From IMG/VR virus record IMGVR_UViG_3300042361_000040, positions 1 through 25,098 of that record: a stretch of DNA of 25,098 bases; one strand, written 5' to 3'. How positions within the stretch are numbered: the stretch's first letter is position 1; each line of letters opens with the position of its first letter. This DNA is from a virus. Made by a program: the position numbers and the translations under genes. The notes beneath the pieces were generated by a model that worked only from the letters and a program-made list of their open reading frames with translations, searched no databases and was not told the DNA's origin. Below are positions 5,002 to 13,887 of the stretch, in pieces.

Positions 5002-5607
5002 ATGCAAATACCGGTCGAACCAAACATCGACACACCAATTCCTGCAGAGGCTTACCCCCAAAGCGGTGGTAGCTACGAAGAGCGATTAAAGATCGCTGGT
5101 AATACTGCGCTCCTACTAAGTGAACTTGGTATGGACGATGACATTTCCAAAGAGGAATCTGTAGCCGCTGCCCAGATGATCGCTAAGCTAAAGCCAGCTG
5201 AGAGCAAAAACCAGCCACTAGCTAAAGAAGAATCTAAAGCACTGCAACGTAGTGGAGTTGCCCTCAAGATCGGCGGCTATTTAAGTGAGTACGAGAAGCA
5301 AGTTGTTGCGGATAAGGTCCAGGTACGCACAGTAGTAGTGAATAGATTGATGGAAATCAGCCAGGATGAGGACAACAAGGTGGCTTTGAAGGCCCTAGAG
5401 TTACTTGGTAAAGCGTCGGACCTGTTTACTGAGCGCTCTGAGATCACTATTACCCACAAAACTAGCGATGAACTTAAGGCTGCGATCAAAGAACGTATCC
5501 AATTACTGATGCAAAACCCGATGAAACCTGTAGAAAGTGCATCGGAGAGGCGTTTAAAGCTATTAGATAACGTAGTGGACGTCGAACCTACCTCAAAAGA
5601 TGAGTAA
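5002..5607 (+). CDS. terS: Terminase small subunit (probable)
   Basis: 201 residues, placed directly before the large terminase and overlapping it by eight bases. TerS recognises the packaging site on the phage DNA and hands it to TerL at the empty head. Residues 25-66 and 72-140 are helical, the latter with 'KALELLGKASDLFTERSEIT' (131-150), a pattern I associate with TerS oligomerisation and TerL-contact regions in many aquatic phages. The C-terminus is charged (KERIQLL, then PTSKDE). No canonical helix-turn-helix is obvious in residues 1-60. The start ATG follows TAAGG by four bases. The assignment rests on position and this C-terminal pattern. Confidence 0.8.
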   Translation: MQIPVEPNIDTPIPAEAYPQSGGSYEERLKIAGNTALLLSELGMDDDISKEESVAAAQMIAKLKPAESKNQPLAKEESKALQRSGVALKIGGYLSEYEKQVVADKVQVRTVVVNRLMEISQDEDNKVALKALELLGKASDLFTERSEITITHKTSDELKAAIKERIQLLMQNPMKPVESASERRLKLLDNVVDVEPTSKDE

Positions 5608-7141
5608 ATTAGACAAACTTAGTCAAGAGGAACTGCAGTATCTCCTTGATAACCTTGATAATTTGCCTCCGGCGCAACTTCGTGCCCTAGATGTAGAGAC
5701 TTCAGAAGTAGCAGAAGGCGTAAAACGCGAGAATTGCCAGATTAACTTCATGGATTTCGTGCATACAGTATGGCCTCACTTCATTGACGGCGAACACCAC
5801 CAGGAAATGGCACGTGCATTTGAGAGGGTAGCTAATGGAGAATGTAAACGACTTATTATTAATATGCCTCCTCGTCATACTAAGTCTGAATTTGCATCGT
5901 ATTTACTGCCAGCGTGGTTTTTGGGTAAATTTCCTAAGAAAAAGATTATTGAAACCGCTCATACTGCGGAGCTTGCGGTTGGCTTCGGACGTAAAGTCCG
6001 TAACCTTGTGGATTCCGACGTTTATAAGTCTATCTTCCCGGGAGTTGGACTACAGGCTGACTCTAAAGCTGCTGGGCGGTGGGCAACAAACCAGGGGGGA
6101 GACTATTTTGCTATCGGTGTGGGAGGTGCGGTCACGGGTAAAGGCGCGGACATCCTCATTATTGACGATCCTCACTCGGAACAAGAAGCAACCATAGCTG
6201 AAAACAACCCCGAGGTGTACGACAAGACGTACGAGTGGTATACGTCAGGTCCACGGCAGCGTCTCCAGCCAGGCGGGGCGATCATAATAGTTATGACACG
6301 GTGGAGTAAGCGAGATTTGACGGGTCAAGTAGTCAAGTCAGCCATACAGCGCAGCGGTGAGGAGTGGGAGGTTATCGAGTTTCCTGCCATATTGCCTGAT
6401 GGTGGTCCGTTATGGCCTGAGTTCTGGTCACTTAAGGAGTTAGAGGCGCTCCGGCAGGAATTACCCAACGGTAAGTGGATGGCTCAGTACATGCAGAGCC
6501 CCACATCAGACGTTTCGGCTATTGTGAAGCGGGAATGGTGGAAGATTTGGGAGCATGAAGACCCTCCGATGTGCGAATTTACGATTCAGAGCTGGGATAC
6601 GGCGTTTTTAAAGACGCAGCGGTCTGACTATTCAGCATGTACGACCTGGGGTGTGTTCTACCAAGACAACGAGCGGGGCACTATGGTGCCAAACATCATA
6701 TTGCTCAATTCGTTCAAGCTACGGATGGAGTTTCCTGAGTTAAAAGCACGGGCGTTTCAAGAATATAAAGAATGGGAGCCGGATGCACTAATCGTTGAGG
6801 CTAAAGCCTCGGGTGCTCCGCTAGTATTTGAGCTTAGAGCGATGGGTATCCCAGTTCAAGAGTATGTGCCTAGTAAAGGCAACGATAAAATTGCCCGTTT
6901 GAACGCAGTTGCTGATATATTTGCATCTGGGAGAGTATGGGTCCCGAATACGCATTGGGCAGATGAGTTAGTAGAAGAAGTAGCTAGCTTTCCTAGTGGC
7001 GAAAAGGACGACTTGGTCGACTCGATGACCCAAGCATTGTTACGCTTCAGAAGGGGCGGCTTTATTAGCTTAGATAGTGATGAGCCGGATGAACCGAAGT
7101 ATTTTAAATCGTACCGGAGTGCCGGTTACTACAACGTGTAG
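5600..7141 (+). CDS. terL: Terminase large subunit (packaging ATPase and nuclease)
   Basis: 513 residues, the usual TerL length. TerL docks on the portal, pumps DNA into the prohead and cuts the concatemer. The ATPase domain shows a Walker A-type loop 'PPRHTKSE' (90-97), Walker B 'DILIIDDP' (184-191) with the acidic pair at 189-190, and a 'MTRW' coupling motif (232-235). The RNase H-like nuclease domain shows 'QSWDTAF' (Asp333), 'LIVEAKASG' (Glu400) and 'KDDLVDSMTQAL' (Asp471/Asp474) as probable metal-binding acids. All key positions are intact, so it should be active. The ATG lies inside the end of TerS, which suggests coupled translation. Confidence 0.97.
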   Translation: MSKLDKLSQEELQYLLDNLDNLPPAQLRALDVETSEVAEGVKRENCQINFMDFVHTVWPHFIDGEHHQEMARAFERVANGECKRLIINMPPRHTKSEFASYLLPAWFLGKFPKKKIIETAHTAELAVGFGRKVRNLVDSDVYKSIFPGVGLQADSKAAGRWATNQGGDYFAIGVGGAVTGKGADILIIDDPHSEQEATIAENNPEVYDKTYEWYTSGPRQRLQPGGAIIIVMTRWSKRDLTGQVVKSAIQRSGEEWEVIEFPAILPDGGPLWPEFWSLKELEALRQELPNGKWMAQYMQSPTSDVSAIVKREWWKIWEHEDPPMCEFTIQSWDTAFLKTQRSDYSACTTWGVFYQDNERGTMVPNIILLNSFKLRMEFPELKARAFQEYKEWEPDALIVEAKASGAPLVFELRAMGIPVQEYVPSKGNDKIARLNAVADIFASGRVWVPNTHWADELVEEVASFPSGEKDDLVDSMTQALLRFRRGGFISLDSDEPDEPKYFKSYRSAGYYNV

Positions 7142-7148
7142 GTAAATT

Positions 7149-9650
7149 ATGGCTATTGAAAAAGGTTTATACGCAGCTCCTCTCGGAATTGCCGATATTA
7201 ATAACGACGAAGTTCCAGAAATGGAGATCACGATTGAGGATCCCGAGTCTGTTGAGCTTGATATTGATGGCAACCCCATCATTCGGATTGAGAAGGAAGA
7301 GCCCAGCGACAAGGACTTTGATGCAAACTTAGCCGAGTACATGTCTGAAGCGGAATTAGCTGAGCTATCAGGTGATTTGATTGGCGAGTTCGAGGAGGAC
7401 ATTAGCTCCCGTAAAGATTGGATACAGACCTACGTTGATGGCTTGCAGCTCTTGGGTATGAAGATCGAAGAGCGCATGGAGCCTTGGCCCGGTGCTTGTG
7501 GTGTGTACCATCCGCTCCTGTCAGAGACCCTGGTTAAGTTCCAAGCTGAGACTATCATGGCTATTTTCCCAGCCGCAGGTCCAGTCAAGACACAGATCAT
7601 CGGTAAAGAAACACCTGAGAAAAAAGCGGCGGCGGAGCGGGTTCAGGATGACATGAACTATCAGCTGACTGACGTGATGCAAGAGTACAGACCAGAAACA
7701 GAGCGCATGCTCTGGGGCTTGGGCCTCTCGGGCAATGCGTTTAAGAAAGTGTATTTTGACCCTAACTTAGATCGCCAAGTTTCTATGTTTGTGCCAGCAG
7801 AAGACTTAGTTGTCCCCTACGGCGCAGCTTCACTAGCACAAGCACCACGCATTACTCATGTGATGCGCAAGACCAAGAACGAGCTACGCAAGTTACAAGT
7901 GGCTGGTTTTTATAAAGACATTGACCTGCCTGAACCTACCGATTCGTTTGATGAAGTAGAGAAGAAGATTGCAGAGAAGATGGGTTTCCGTGCATCGACC
8001 GACGACAGATACAAGTTGCTTGAGATGCAGGTTGACCTCGACCTAGAAGCATACCCAGACGTGGACAAAGATGATGAGCCTACTGGGATTGCGTTGCCAT
8101 ACATCGTGACTATTGAGAAGTCCTCCGGCGAGATTCTAGCTATCCGTCGCAACTGGAGACCAGAAGATGAGAATAAACAAAAGCGTAATCACTTTGTTCA
8201 CTACGGTTACATTCCTGGTTTTGGTTTCTATTGTTTCGGTCTCATTCATCTTATCGGTGCATTTGCTAAGTCGGGAACTTCCATACTTAGGCAGCTCGTG
8301 GATGCTGGATCACTTGCAAATCTGCCCGGTGGATTCAAAACTCGCGGACTACGTACTAAGGGCGACGATACCCCGATTAGCCCCGGTGAATTCCGAGATG
8401 TAGACGTGCCAAGTGGCACCATGCGTGACAACATCATGCCGTTGCCATATAAAGAGCCTAGCTTAGTTCTGGCTGGCCTTTTAGATAAGATCATTGAAGA
8501 AGGTCGCCGCTTTGCATCTGCAGCTGATTTAAACGTCAGTGATATGTCAGGGCAAGCACCAGTAGGTACAACTCTAGCTATTCTTGAGCGTACGCTCAAA
8601 GTGATGTCTGCTGTTCAGGCACGCATCCACTACTCCCTCAAGGAAGAACTTAAGTTACTGCGCGACATCATTCGTGATTACACACCAGACGAGTATGAAT
8701 ATGAGCCGAACGAAGGTCCTGCGCGTGCGAAGAAGAGTGACTACGACGACTGTGATGTCATTCCGGTCAGCGACCCTAATGCGTCAACGATGGCGCAGAA
8801 GATTGTTCAGTACCAAGCAGTACTCCAACTGGCACAAGGCGCACCGCAACTATATAACTTGCCTCTCCTGCATCGCCAGATGCTCGATGTACTGGGGATT
8901 AAGAATGCAAACAAATTGGTCAAGCTACCGGAAGACCAAGTACCGGAAGATCCAGTTAGCGAGAATGCGAACATCCTAATGATGAAGCCGGTCAAGGCGT
9001 TCTTATATCAGGACCATCAAGCGCATATCCAAGTGCATATGGCAGCAATGAAGGACCCAAAGATCATGCAGCTAGTTGGGCAAAATCCACAGGCGCAGGT
9101 TATGCAGGCATCTATGATGGCGCACATTAATGAGCACATCGCTTACGAGTACCGCAAGCAGATGGAAATGCAGATGGGCATTGAGTTACCGTTCCATCCA
9201 GATGAGGCAGACCCAACAGAGCGTCAGATGCCAGAGATGCTCGAAGTTGCCATTTCACAAAAGGCCGCTATGGCAGCGCAACAGTTGTTGCAACGTAATA
9301 CCCAAGAGCAACAAGCTCAACAGGCACAACAAGCCGCGCAAGATCCGATCATTCAGATGCAGCAACAAGAATTGCAGATCAAGCAGGCAGAAGTTGATAT
9401 TAAGAACCGCAAACTCATTGCCGACGCAACGGCTAAAGCGGATCAACTTGCTATCGAGCGGGAGCGCATCATGTCTCAAGAGAAGATTGCTGGTATGAAC
9501 GCTCAGATTAAAGTTCTTTCGGAAGACAAGACCCGCCAGGCTAAAGCAGAAGAAATAGGTGCTAAGTTGGGGATTGACATGGCTAAATCCAAGGCACAAA
9601 TGATGCAACAAAATCGCCAACAAACCCCTAAAAAAGGTGAAAACAAATGA
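7149..9650 (+). CDS. Portal protein, P22-like family
   Basis: 833 residues. It forms the dodecameric channel at one head vertex, nucleates capsid assembly, binds TerL during packaging and the adaptors afterwards. After an acidic N-terminal tail (~1-60) comes the conserved core: 'ERMEPWPGACGVYHPLLSET', 'FPAAGPVKTQIIGKETPEKK' and a clip/stem segment with 'FYCFGLIHLIGAFAKSGTS' near residue 359 and 'DMSGQAPVGTTLAILERT' near 465. Residues ~706-833 are Gln-rich coiled coil ending in a basic tail, matching the C-terminal barrel of P22-type portals. The length (P22 gp1 is 725 aa) fits an extended barrel. The ribosome site is AGG seven bases upstream. Confidence 0.93.
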   Translation: MAIEKGLYAAPLGIADINNDEVPEMEITIEDPESVELDIDGNPIIRIEKEEPSDKDFDANLAEYMSEAELAELSGDLIGEFEEDISSRKDWIQTYVDGLQLLGMKIEERMEPWPGACGVYHPLLSETLVKFQAETIMAIFPAAGPVKTQIIGKETPEKKAAAERVQDDMNYQLTDVMQEYRPETERMLWGLGLSGNAFKKVYFDPNLDRQVSMFVPAEDLVVPYGAASLAQAPRITHVMRKTKNELRKLQVAGFYKDIDLPEPTDSFDEVEKKIAEKMGFRASTDDRYKLLEMQVDLDLEAYPDVDKDDEPTGIALPYIVTIEKSSGEILAIRRNWRPEDENKQKRNHFVHYGYIPGFGFYCFGLIHLIGAFAKSGTSILRQLVDAGSLANLPGGFKTRGLRTKGDDTPISPGEFRDVDVPSGTMRDNIMPLPYKEPSLVLAGLLDKIIEEGRRFASAADLNVSDMSGQAPVGTTLAILERTLKVMSAVQARIHYSLKEELKLLRDIIRDYTPDEYEYEPNEGPARAKKSDYDDCDVIPVSDPNASTMAQKIVQYQAVLQLAQGAPQLYNLPLLHRQMLDVLGIKNANKLVKLPEDQVPEDPVSENANILMMKPVKAFLYQDHQAHIQVHMAAMKDPKIMQLVGQNPQAQVMQASMMAHINEHIAYEYRKQMEMQMGIELPFHPDEADPTERQMPEMLEVAISQKAAMAAQQLLQRNTQEQQAQQAQQAAQDPIIQMQQQELQIKQAEVDIKNRKLIADATAKADQLAIERERIMSQEKIAGMNAQIKVLSEDKTRQAKAEEIGAKLGIDMAKSKAQMMQQNRQQTPKKGENK

Positions 9651-9841
9651 TAGACAAAACCCTAGAACTATTAGATCAAAAACTAAAGGTTCAACTTAAG
9701 GGGCTTGAAGAAAGTCTGGGAACCGGCGCAGCCAAAGACTATGCCGATTACCAGTTTATGTGTGGGAAGATTCGAGGTCTTCTTACTGCGCAGATGGAAC
9801 TAAATGACCTCGCAAAAAAACTGGAGCATTCAGATGAGTGA
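9647..9841 (+). CDS. Small helical protein coupled to the portal gene
   Basis: 64 residues beginning MIDKTLELLDQKLKVQLKGL. The start overlaps the portal stop in ATGA. Helical and amphipathic throughout, with one Cys (residue 39) in 'YQFMCGKIRGLL'. Small coupled genes at this position occur in many podovirus-like genomes, and their role is generally unassigned. Translation coupled to the portal and an overlap with the co-chaperonin gene suggest a head-assembly role. That is inference only. Confidence 0.75.
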   Translation: MIDKTLELLDQKLKVQLKGLEESLGTGAAKDYADYQFMCGKIRGLLTAQMELNDLAKKLEHSDE

Positions 9842-10250
9842 AATACTAATTGGATCAAACCCAAATAGTCCACAAGTAGTAGGTAGTTATCAGTACAACG
9901 CAACAGACGAAGATAAAGCTAAACAACTCCCAATCCCATCAGGCTATCGCATCCTCTGCGCTATCCCTGAAGTTGAAGAAGAGTATGAAAGCGGCATCAT
10001 CAAAGCAGACTCAACCATTAACTATGAAGAGAAGCTAGCTACTGTTCTATTTGTAGTAACACTTGGCCCAGACTGCTACAACGACAAAACCCGTTTTCCG
10101 AACGGACCTTGGTGCAAGCAAGGTGATTTCGTAATTGTCAGACCAAACGCTGGCACACGTCTTTTAATTCATGGACGTGAATTCCGAATGATTAACGATG
10201 ACTCAGTGGAAGCCGTAGTTCAGGACCCACGCGGCATCAAACGCGCTTAA
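9834..10250 (+). CDS. GroES-like co-chaperonin (Cpn10 family)
   Basis: 138 residues. I start at 9834, where GGAG lies seven bases upstream. The upstream ATG at 9804 has no good ribosome site. The pattern is Cpn10-like: 'IPSGYRILCAIPEVEEEY' (34-51) as the first strand, 'ESGIIKADSTINYEEKL' (52-68) where GroES has its GroEL-binding mobile loop, then 'VVTLGPDCY' and 'WCKQGDFVIVRPNAGTRLLI' (93-112), with 'IHGREFRMINDDSVEAVV' at the end. It should cap the host GroEL to help fold capsid protein, as T4 gp31 does. It is longer than host GroES (about 97 aa) by an N-terminal extension of ~30. Its place between portal and capsid fits. Confidence 0.8.
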   Translation: MSEILIGSNPNSPQVVGSYQYNATDEDKAKQLPIPSGYRILCAIPEVEEEYESGIIKADSTINYEEKLATVLFVVTLGPDCYNDKTRFPNGPWCKQGDFVIVRPNAGTRLLIHGREFRMINDDSVEAVVQDPRGIKRA

Positions 10251-10260
10251 GGAGCATTAA

Positions 10261-11235
10261 ATGGATAAAGAACAATATAAGTTCCCCGATGAAATGGAGC
10301 CAGAAGCTAAGGGTAAACCCTTAGATGACGACACTATTAGTATCGAAATCGAGGACGATACACCCCCAGAAGACCGCAACAAAGAGCCAATGCCTGCAGA
10401 AAAGGTACGTGCGCTTGAGGATGCTACTGACGAAGAAGAAGCAGAAATGGCCCCTAGGGACCAAAAAGAGCGTCTTCAGCAGTACAAAAAGGTCTGGAAT
10501 GATGAGCGTAGGGCTAAAGAAGCTGCTTTGCGTGAACAACAAGAGGCCATTGAACTAGCTCGTAGGGTGCTTGATGAGAACAAAAGGCTCAAAGCACAGT
10601 ACTCTGCCGGCGAGAAAACCTACATTGAAACTGTGCAAAACCAAACAGAAACACAGGTGGCAATGGCTAAACGTGAGTACAGAGAAGCGCTTGAGTCTGG
10701 TGATGCCGACAGAATTGTAGAAGCGCAATCTAATCTTAACGAAGCTAGCTACAAAGCACAGCAAGCAAAACAATTTAGACCTACCGCTTTACAAGAAGAT
10801 GAAAATGAAGTACAAATACAGCAAGTAGAGCAACAACGTCCCAGAGTTGACGCCAAAACGCAATCCTGGTTGGATGAAAATCCTTGGTATGGCACCAAAA
10901 AAGCCATGTCCAATTTCGCTGTTGGCATACATGAAGAATTAGTGGATGAGTACGGCAAGGATATTGTTGGTACTGACCAGTATTACAAGCGCATCGATCA
11001 AACCATGCGCAAAAAGTTTCCAGAATACTTTGAGTTGGATGGGGACAGCAGTACGGTAGAGACTAAAGAGAATCAAACCTCTCAGCGGACTAAGCCTAGC
11101 ACGGTAGTAGCTCCGGCAACACGCAGCACGTCCTCCAAACAGGTACGGCTGAAAGCGTCGCAGATGGCCTTGATTAAGAAACTGGGCCTAAGCCCTGAGC
11201 AGTATTCCCGTGAAGTATTAAAATTGGAGGTTTAA
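10261..11235 (+). CDS. Capsid scaffolding protein (probable)
   Basis: 324 residues, directly upstream of the capsid genes. Scaffolds guide coat protein into a prohead and then leave or are degraded. Residues 1-75 are strongly acidic and unstructured in composition. About 65-200 are long charged helices (QQYKKVWNDERRAKEAALRE). A compact block 'SWLDENPWYGTKKAMSNF' begins near residue 202 and continues to 'KKFPEYFELDG'. After a Ser/Thr-rich linker, residues ~295-324 form a basic helical tail ('KASQMALIKKLGLSPEQYS'), like the coat-binding tails of scaffolds. Assigned by position, charge layout and this conserved block. It begins at a TAAGGAG-N6-ATG junction. Confidence 0.87.
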   Translation: MDKEQYKFPDEMEPEAKGKPLDDDTISIEIEDDTPPEDRNKEPMPAEKVRALEDATDEEEAEMAPRDQKERLQQYKKVWNDERRAKEAALREQQEAIELARRVLDENKRLKAQYSAGEKTYIETVQNQTETQVAMAKREYREALESGDADRIVEAQSNLNEASYKAQQAKQFRPTALQEDENEVQIQQVEQQRPRVDAKTQSWLDENPWYGTKKAMSNFAVGIHEELVDEYGKDIVGTDQYYKRIDQTMRKKFPEYFELDGDSSTVETKENQTSQRTKPSTVVAPATRSTSSKQVRLKASQMALIKKLGLSPEQYSREVLKLEV

Positions 11236-11238
11236 AAA

Positions 11239-11685
11239 ATGGCTGCAAATAGACTCACTCGTGAATTAGAAACCCGCGCAACTTATGAGCGTCCTACCGC
11301 TTGGGCTCAACCAGAGCTCTTGCCAGAACCTGATAAGCAAGCAGGCTTTGACTATCGTTGGATCCGTGTAGCCACTCTTAATCAGGCCGATCCTCGCAAT
11401 CTATCCGCAAAACTGCGTGAGGGTTGGGAGCCAGTGCGTATTGAAGAGCAACCCCAGTTTCAGCTGTTAGTAGATCCCAATAGTCGATATAAAGACAACA
11501 TTGAGATCGGTGGGCTGTTGCTTTGCAAAACACCTTCTGAGTTCGTTGAACAGCGTAATAAACATTACTCTGACCAAGCCGATGCCCAAATGGTGGCTGT
11601 AGACAACACCCTTATGCGCCAAAGTGACCCACGTATGCCTCTCTTTAATGAGGGAAAGACGACAAGTACCTTTGGTAAAGGTTAA
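11239..11685 (+). CDS. Conserved phage protein between scaffold and capsid, unknown function
   Basis: 148 residues beginning MAANRLTRELETRATYE, with GGAGG eight bases before the start. Recognisable blocks are 'FDYRWIRVATLNQADPRNLS' then 'LREGWEPVR', 'NIEIGGLLLCKTPSEFVEQR' and a C-terminal 'DPRMPLFNEGKTTSTFGKG'. I recall this combination in several aquatic tailed phages at the same position, always without an assigned function. It may be a head-assembly or minor head protein. The start codon follows the scaffold stop after three bases, so the two are made together. Confidence 0.85.
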   Translation: MAANRLTRELETRATYERPTAWAQPELLPEPDKQAGFDYRWIRVATLNQADPRNLSAKLREGWEPVRIEEQPQFQLLVDPNSRYKDNIEIGGLLLCKTPSEFVEQRNKHYSDQADAQMVAVDNTLMRQSDPRMPLFNEGKTTSTFGKG

Positions 11686-11707
11686 ATTTAATTATTAGGA
11701 GATTTAA

Positions 11708-12331
11708 ATGGCTTATCCAACCGTTGACGCTCCCTACGGCTTACAGGCTTTAAACCGTGTAGATGGCTTGCCATATGCTGGTGCAACTCGCTTAGTCCCG
11801 ATTGCTTCCACATATAACACGCCTATTTATGATGGTGATATTGTCCGTATCGCTGCAGGTGGCACTATTCAAAAATCGACCGTAACTGTAAGTGCTACTG
11901 GCGCAGCTGCAAATAACACCGTTGGTGTGTTTGTTGGTGTTCAGTATGTAAATGCACAAGGTCAAACCGTTCAGGCTCAATATTACCCAGGCAACGTCGC
12001 TGCTACTAGCGCTGTCGCTTACGTAATTGATGATCCTTTGGCAGCCTTTAAGGTAGCAGTAACTTTGGCAAACAGCGCAATGTCGTCTGTAAACCAGAGC
12101 ATTGTTGGTACCAACATGGCAATCGTTCAGGGCACAGGCTCTAACACAACTGGTAACTCTGGTCTTTCCGTTGTTGCAACTAGCGGCGAAGGTAATGCAG
12201 CAGCCCTCCCAGTACGTGTTATTGCAGTTATTCCTGATACAGCCTCTAACGCAACGGCCTTTACTGAAGTATTAGTGAAGTTCAACAACCACCAATACAA
12301 CGTAGCTGCTGCGTTGGATTACACCGCATAA
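11708..12331 (+). CDS. Probable head decoration or structural protein
   Basis: 207 residues beginning MAYPTVDAPYGLQALNRVDG. Rich in Ala, Thr, Val and Asn with short beta strands ('GDIVRIAAGGTIQKSTVT', 'TVGVFVGVQYVNAQGQTVQ', 'AVAYVIDDPLAAFKVAV') and no helix-rich region. The order just before the capsid gene, the shared junction sequences and the beta composition fit a decoration or head-stabilising protein. I cannot exclude another structural role. A strong ribosome site (AGGAG) lies upstream. Confidence 0.78.
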   Translation: MAYPTVDAPYGLQALNRVDGLPYAGATRLVPIASTYNTPIYDGDIVRIAAGGTIQKSTVTVSATGAAANNTVGVFVGVQYVNAQGQTVQAQYYPGNVAATSAVAYVIDDPLAAFKVAVTLANSAMSSVNQSIVGTNMAIVQGTGSNTTGNSGLSVVATSGEGNAAALPVRVIAVIPDTASNATAFTEVLVKFNNHQYNVAAALDYTA

Positions 12332-12341
12332 GGAGCTATAA

Positions 12342-13250
12342 ATGGCTATTTCACGCGCACAACTACTGAAAGAGTTGCTCCCTGGATTGAACGCATTGTT
12401 CGGTCTTGAGTATGCAACGTACGGCGAGCAACACAAAGAGATCTACGAAACCGAGACCTCCGAGCGTTCGTTCGAAGAAGAAACCAAGCTGTCAGGCTTT
12501 AGTGCTGCCCAAGTTAAAAACGAAGGTGCACCAATCGCTTATGACAATGCACAAGAGGCATTTACTGCTCGTTATACCCACGTAACTATCGCTCAGGGTT
12601 TCTCTCTGACCGAAGAAGCAATTGAAGATAACTTGTATGACTCATTGTCAGCTCGTTATACCAAGGCTTTGGCACGTTCCATGGCGTATACCAAGCAAGT
12701 TCGTGCAGCTTCTGTGTTGAACAACGGTTTCAACCCAGCATTCCCAGGCGGTGACGGTGTTTCTTTGTTTGCAACTAACCACCCACTCGTATCTGGCGGC
12801 ACTAACAGCAACCGTCCTACAACTGGCGCTGACTTAAACGAGACTTCCTTGGAAGCCGCCGTTATTCAGATCGCTGCTTGGACAGACGAGCGTAGTTTGC
12901 TCATCGCTGCTAAGCCACGTAAGTTAATTGTTCCACCTGCACTCCAGTTCGTTGCAACCCGTTTGCTCGAAACCGAATTGCGTGTTGGTACAACTGACAA
13001 CGACATCAATGCACTGAAGAACAACGGTTCTATCCCAGAAGGTTATACAGTTAATAACTACCTGACCGATACAAACGCATGGTTCCTCACAACTGATGTG
13101 CCAAACGGCATGAAGCACTTTGTCCGTACACCATTGTCCAATTCCATGGACGGTGACTTTGATACAGGCAACGTACGCTACAAGTCACGTGAGCGTTATT
13201 CGTTTGGATTCTCGGATCCACTCGGTATGTTCGCTTCACCAGGCGCCTAA
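12342..13250 (+). CDS. Major capsid protein, Mu gpT-like (HK97 fold)
   Basis: 302 residues beginning MAISRAQLLKELLPGLNALF. It builds the icosahedral shell. Family blocks in order are 'YETETSERSFEEETKLSGF' (~35-53), 'EGAPIAYDNAQEAFTARYTH' (~61-80), 'GFSLTEEAIEDNLYDSLS' (~86-103), 'GGDGVSLFATNHPLVSGGT' (~136-154) and 'DERSLLIAAKPRKLIVPPAL' (~182-201). These match the Mu-like gpT capsid family, which has the HK97 fold. The length is typical and there is no sign of a cleaved N-terminal delta domain, consistent with a separate scaffold. It is followed at once by an intrinsic terminator. Confidence 0.93.
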   Translation: MAISRAQLLKELLPGLNALFGLEYATYGEQHKEIYETETSERSFEEETKLSGFSAAQVKNEGAPIAYDNAQEAFTARYTHVTIAQGFSLTEEAIEDNLYDSLSARYTKALARSMAYTKQVRAASVLNNGFNPAFPGGDGVSLFATNHPLVSGGTNSNRPTTGADLNETSLEAAVIQIAAWTDERSLLIAAKPRKLIVPPALQFVATRLLETELRVGTTDNDINALKNNGSIPEGYTVNNYLTDTNAWFLTTDVPNGMKHFVRTPLSNSMDGDFDTGNVRYKSRERYSFGFSDPLGMFASPGA

Positions 13251-13271
13251 TCAGCACCTAAGTCGTACTAG

Positions 13272-13302
13272 ACCCCGCCCTAAAAAGCGGGGTTTTTCTT
13301 TT
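13272..13302 (+). terminator. Intrinsic terminator after the capsid gene
   Basis: ACCCCGC (13272-13278), an 8-base loop, GCGGGGT (13287-13293) and a T-rich tail to 13302. It ends the first rightward unit and makes a separate promoter for the downstream genes likely. Confidence 0.95.
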
Positions 13303-13308
13303 AAAAAG

Positions 13309-13337
13309 GCTTGCACAAAGCTGAAATAGTAGTAAGA
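13309..13337 (+). promoter_or_regulatory. Candidate promoter downstream of the capsid terminator
   Basis: TTGCAC near 13310, 16-base spacer, TAAGAT near 13332 (four of six). A weak match, but it is the best in the short gap after a strong terminator and before a structured leader. Confidence 0.4.
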
Positions 13338-13345
13338 TTGTAGAA

Positions 13346-13400
13346 ACTGGAGAACCAGTCTATTAAACCGATCCAGCGGACGCATACACGATTAATAGAC
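13346..13400 (+). promoter_or_regulatory. Structured 5' leader of the 13423 gene
   Basis: Two nested inverted repeats: ACTGG-AGAA-CCAGT (13346-13359), and GTCTATTAA (13358-13366) with TTAATAGAC (13392-13400), both perfect. The loop of the larger one carries ATCCAGCGGAC (13371-13381), repeated at 13887. The first repeat shares its last two bases with the second, so the two stems are mutually exclusive at that edge. Confidence 0.5.
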
Positions 13401-13422
13401 TTACTTTGTATGGAGAATTATT

Positions 13423-13887
13423 ATGGGTTTCGCTACTCACTTAGGCCCTTGGCTACTCGGCACAACCAAAAACACTACTGGTACTACTGCTAGTACCGTT
13501 CGTAACACAGGCTGCACGGTCGTTTCCCAGTCTGCCCCTGTTGTTTTCGGCACTTTGACAGGCAACTTAATTGCCGTCCCAGCTGGCTCACAGATCGTTG
13601 ACGTTAAAGTTGTTACTACAACTGTATTTAGTGCTGCTACTACTTGCGTACTAAACATCGGCGGTACGGCTTTCACTACCACAGGTACGATTACTACTGT
13701 TGGCTCTGTAGCTTTAGGTGCAAACGCAACTACTCCTGGTGGCTGGTTAAACGTTGGCGCTAACGATGTGTTTATTGCTTACACATTGGCTGGTACTGGC
13801 TTGTCTACTGGTGCAGCGACAATCATCGTTACTTATGCAGTTCGTAATTCTGATGGCGGTCAGTTCCAAACAGCTTCTAATAATTAA
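13423..13887 (+). CDS. Beta-rich structural protein (probable)
   Basis: 154 residues beginning MGFATHLGPWLLGTTKNTTG, with TATGGAG before the start. Very rich in Thr, Val, Gly and Ala. Strands such as 'GSQIVDVKVVTTTVF', 'TTCVLNIGGTAFTTTG' and 'GAATIIVTYAVRNSDGG' suggest a small beta-sandwich. The N-terminal 'HLGPWLLGTxKNTTGTT' block recurs, as far as I recall, in structural proteins of related phages. The gene has its own promoter candidate and a structured leader, as expected for an abundant virion protein such as a decoration protein. Exact role not determined. Confidence 0.78.
   Translation: MGFATHLGPWLLGTTKNTTGTTASTVRNTGCTVVSQSAPVVFGTLTGNLIAVPAGSQIVDVKVVTTTVFSAATTCVLNIGGTAFTTTGTITTVGSVALGANATTPGGWLNVGANDVFIAYTLAGTGLSTGAATIIVTYAVRNSDGGQFQTASNN

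Noticed and set aside
4751-5089. 112-codon frame on the + strand before TerS
   Set aside because: Low-complexity translation from C-rich DNA, no ribosome site, and it overlaps TerS in another frame.
9804-9833. Upstream start for the co-chaperonin gene
   Set aside because: No ribosome site, while 9834 has GGAG seven bases upstream and fits the Cpn10 pattern.
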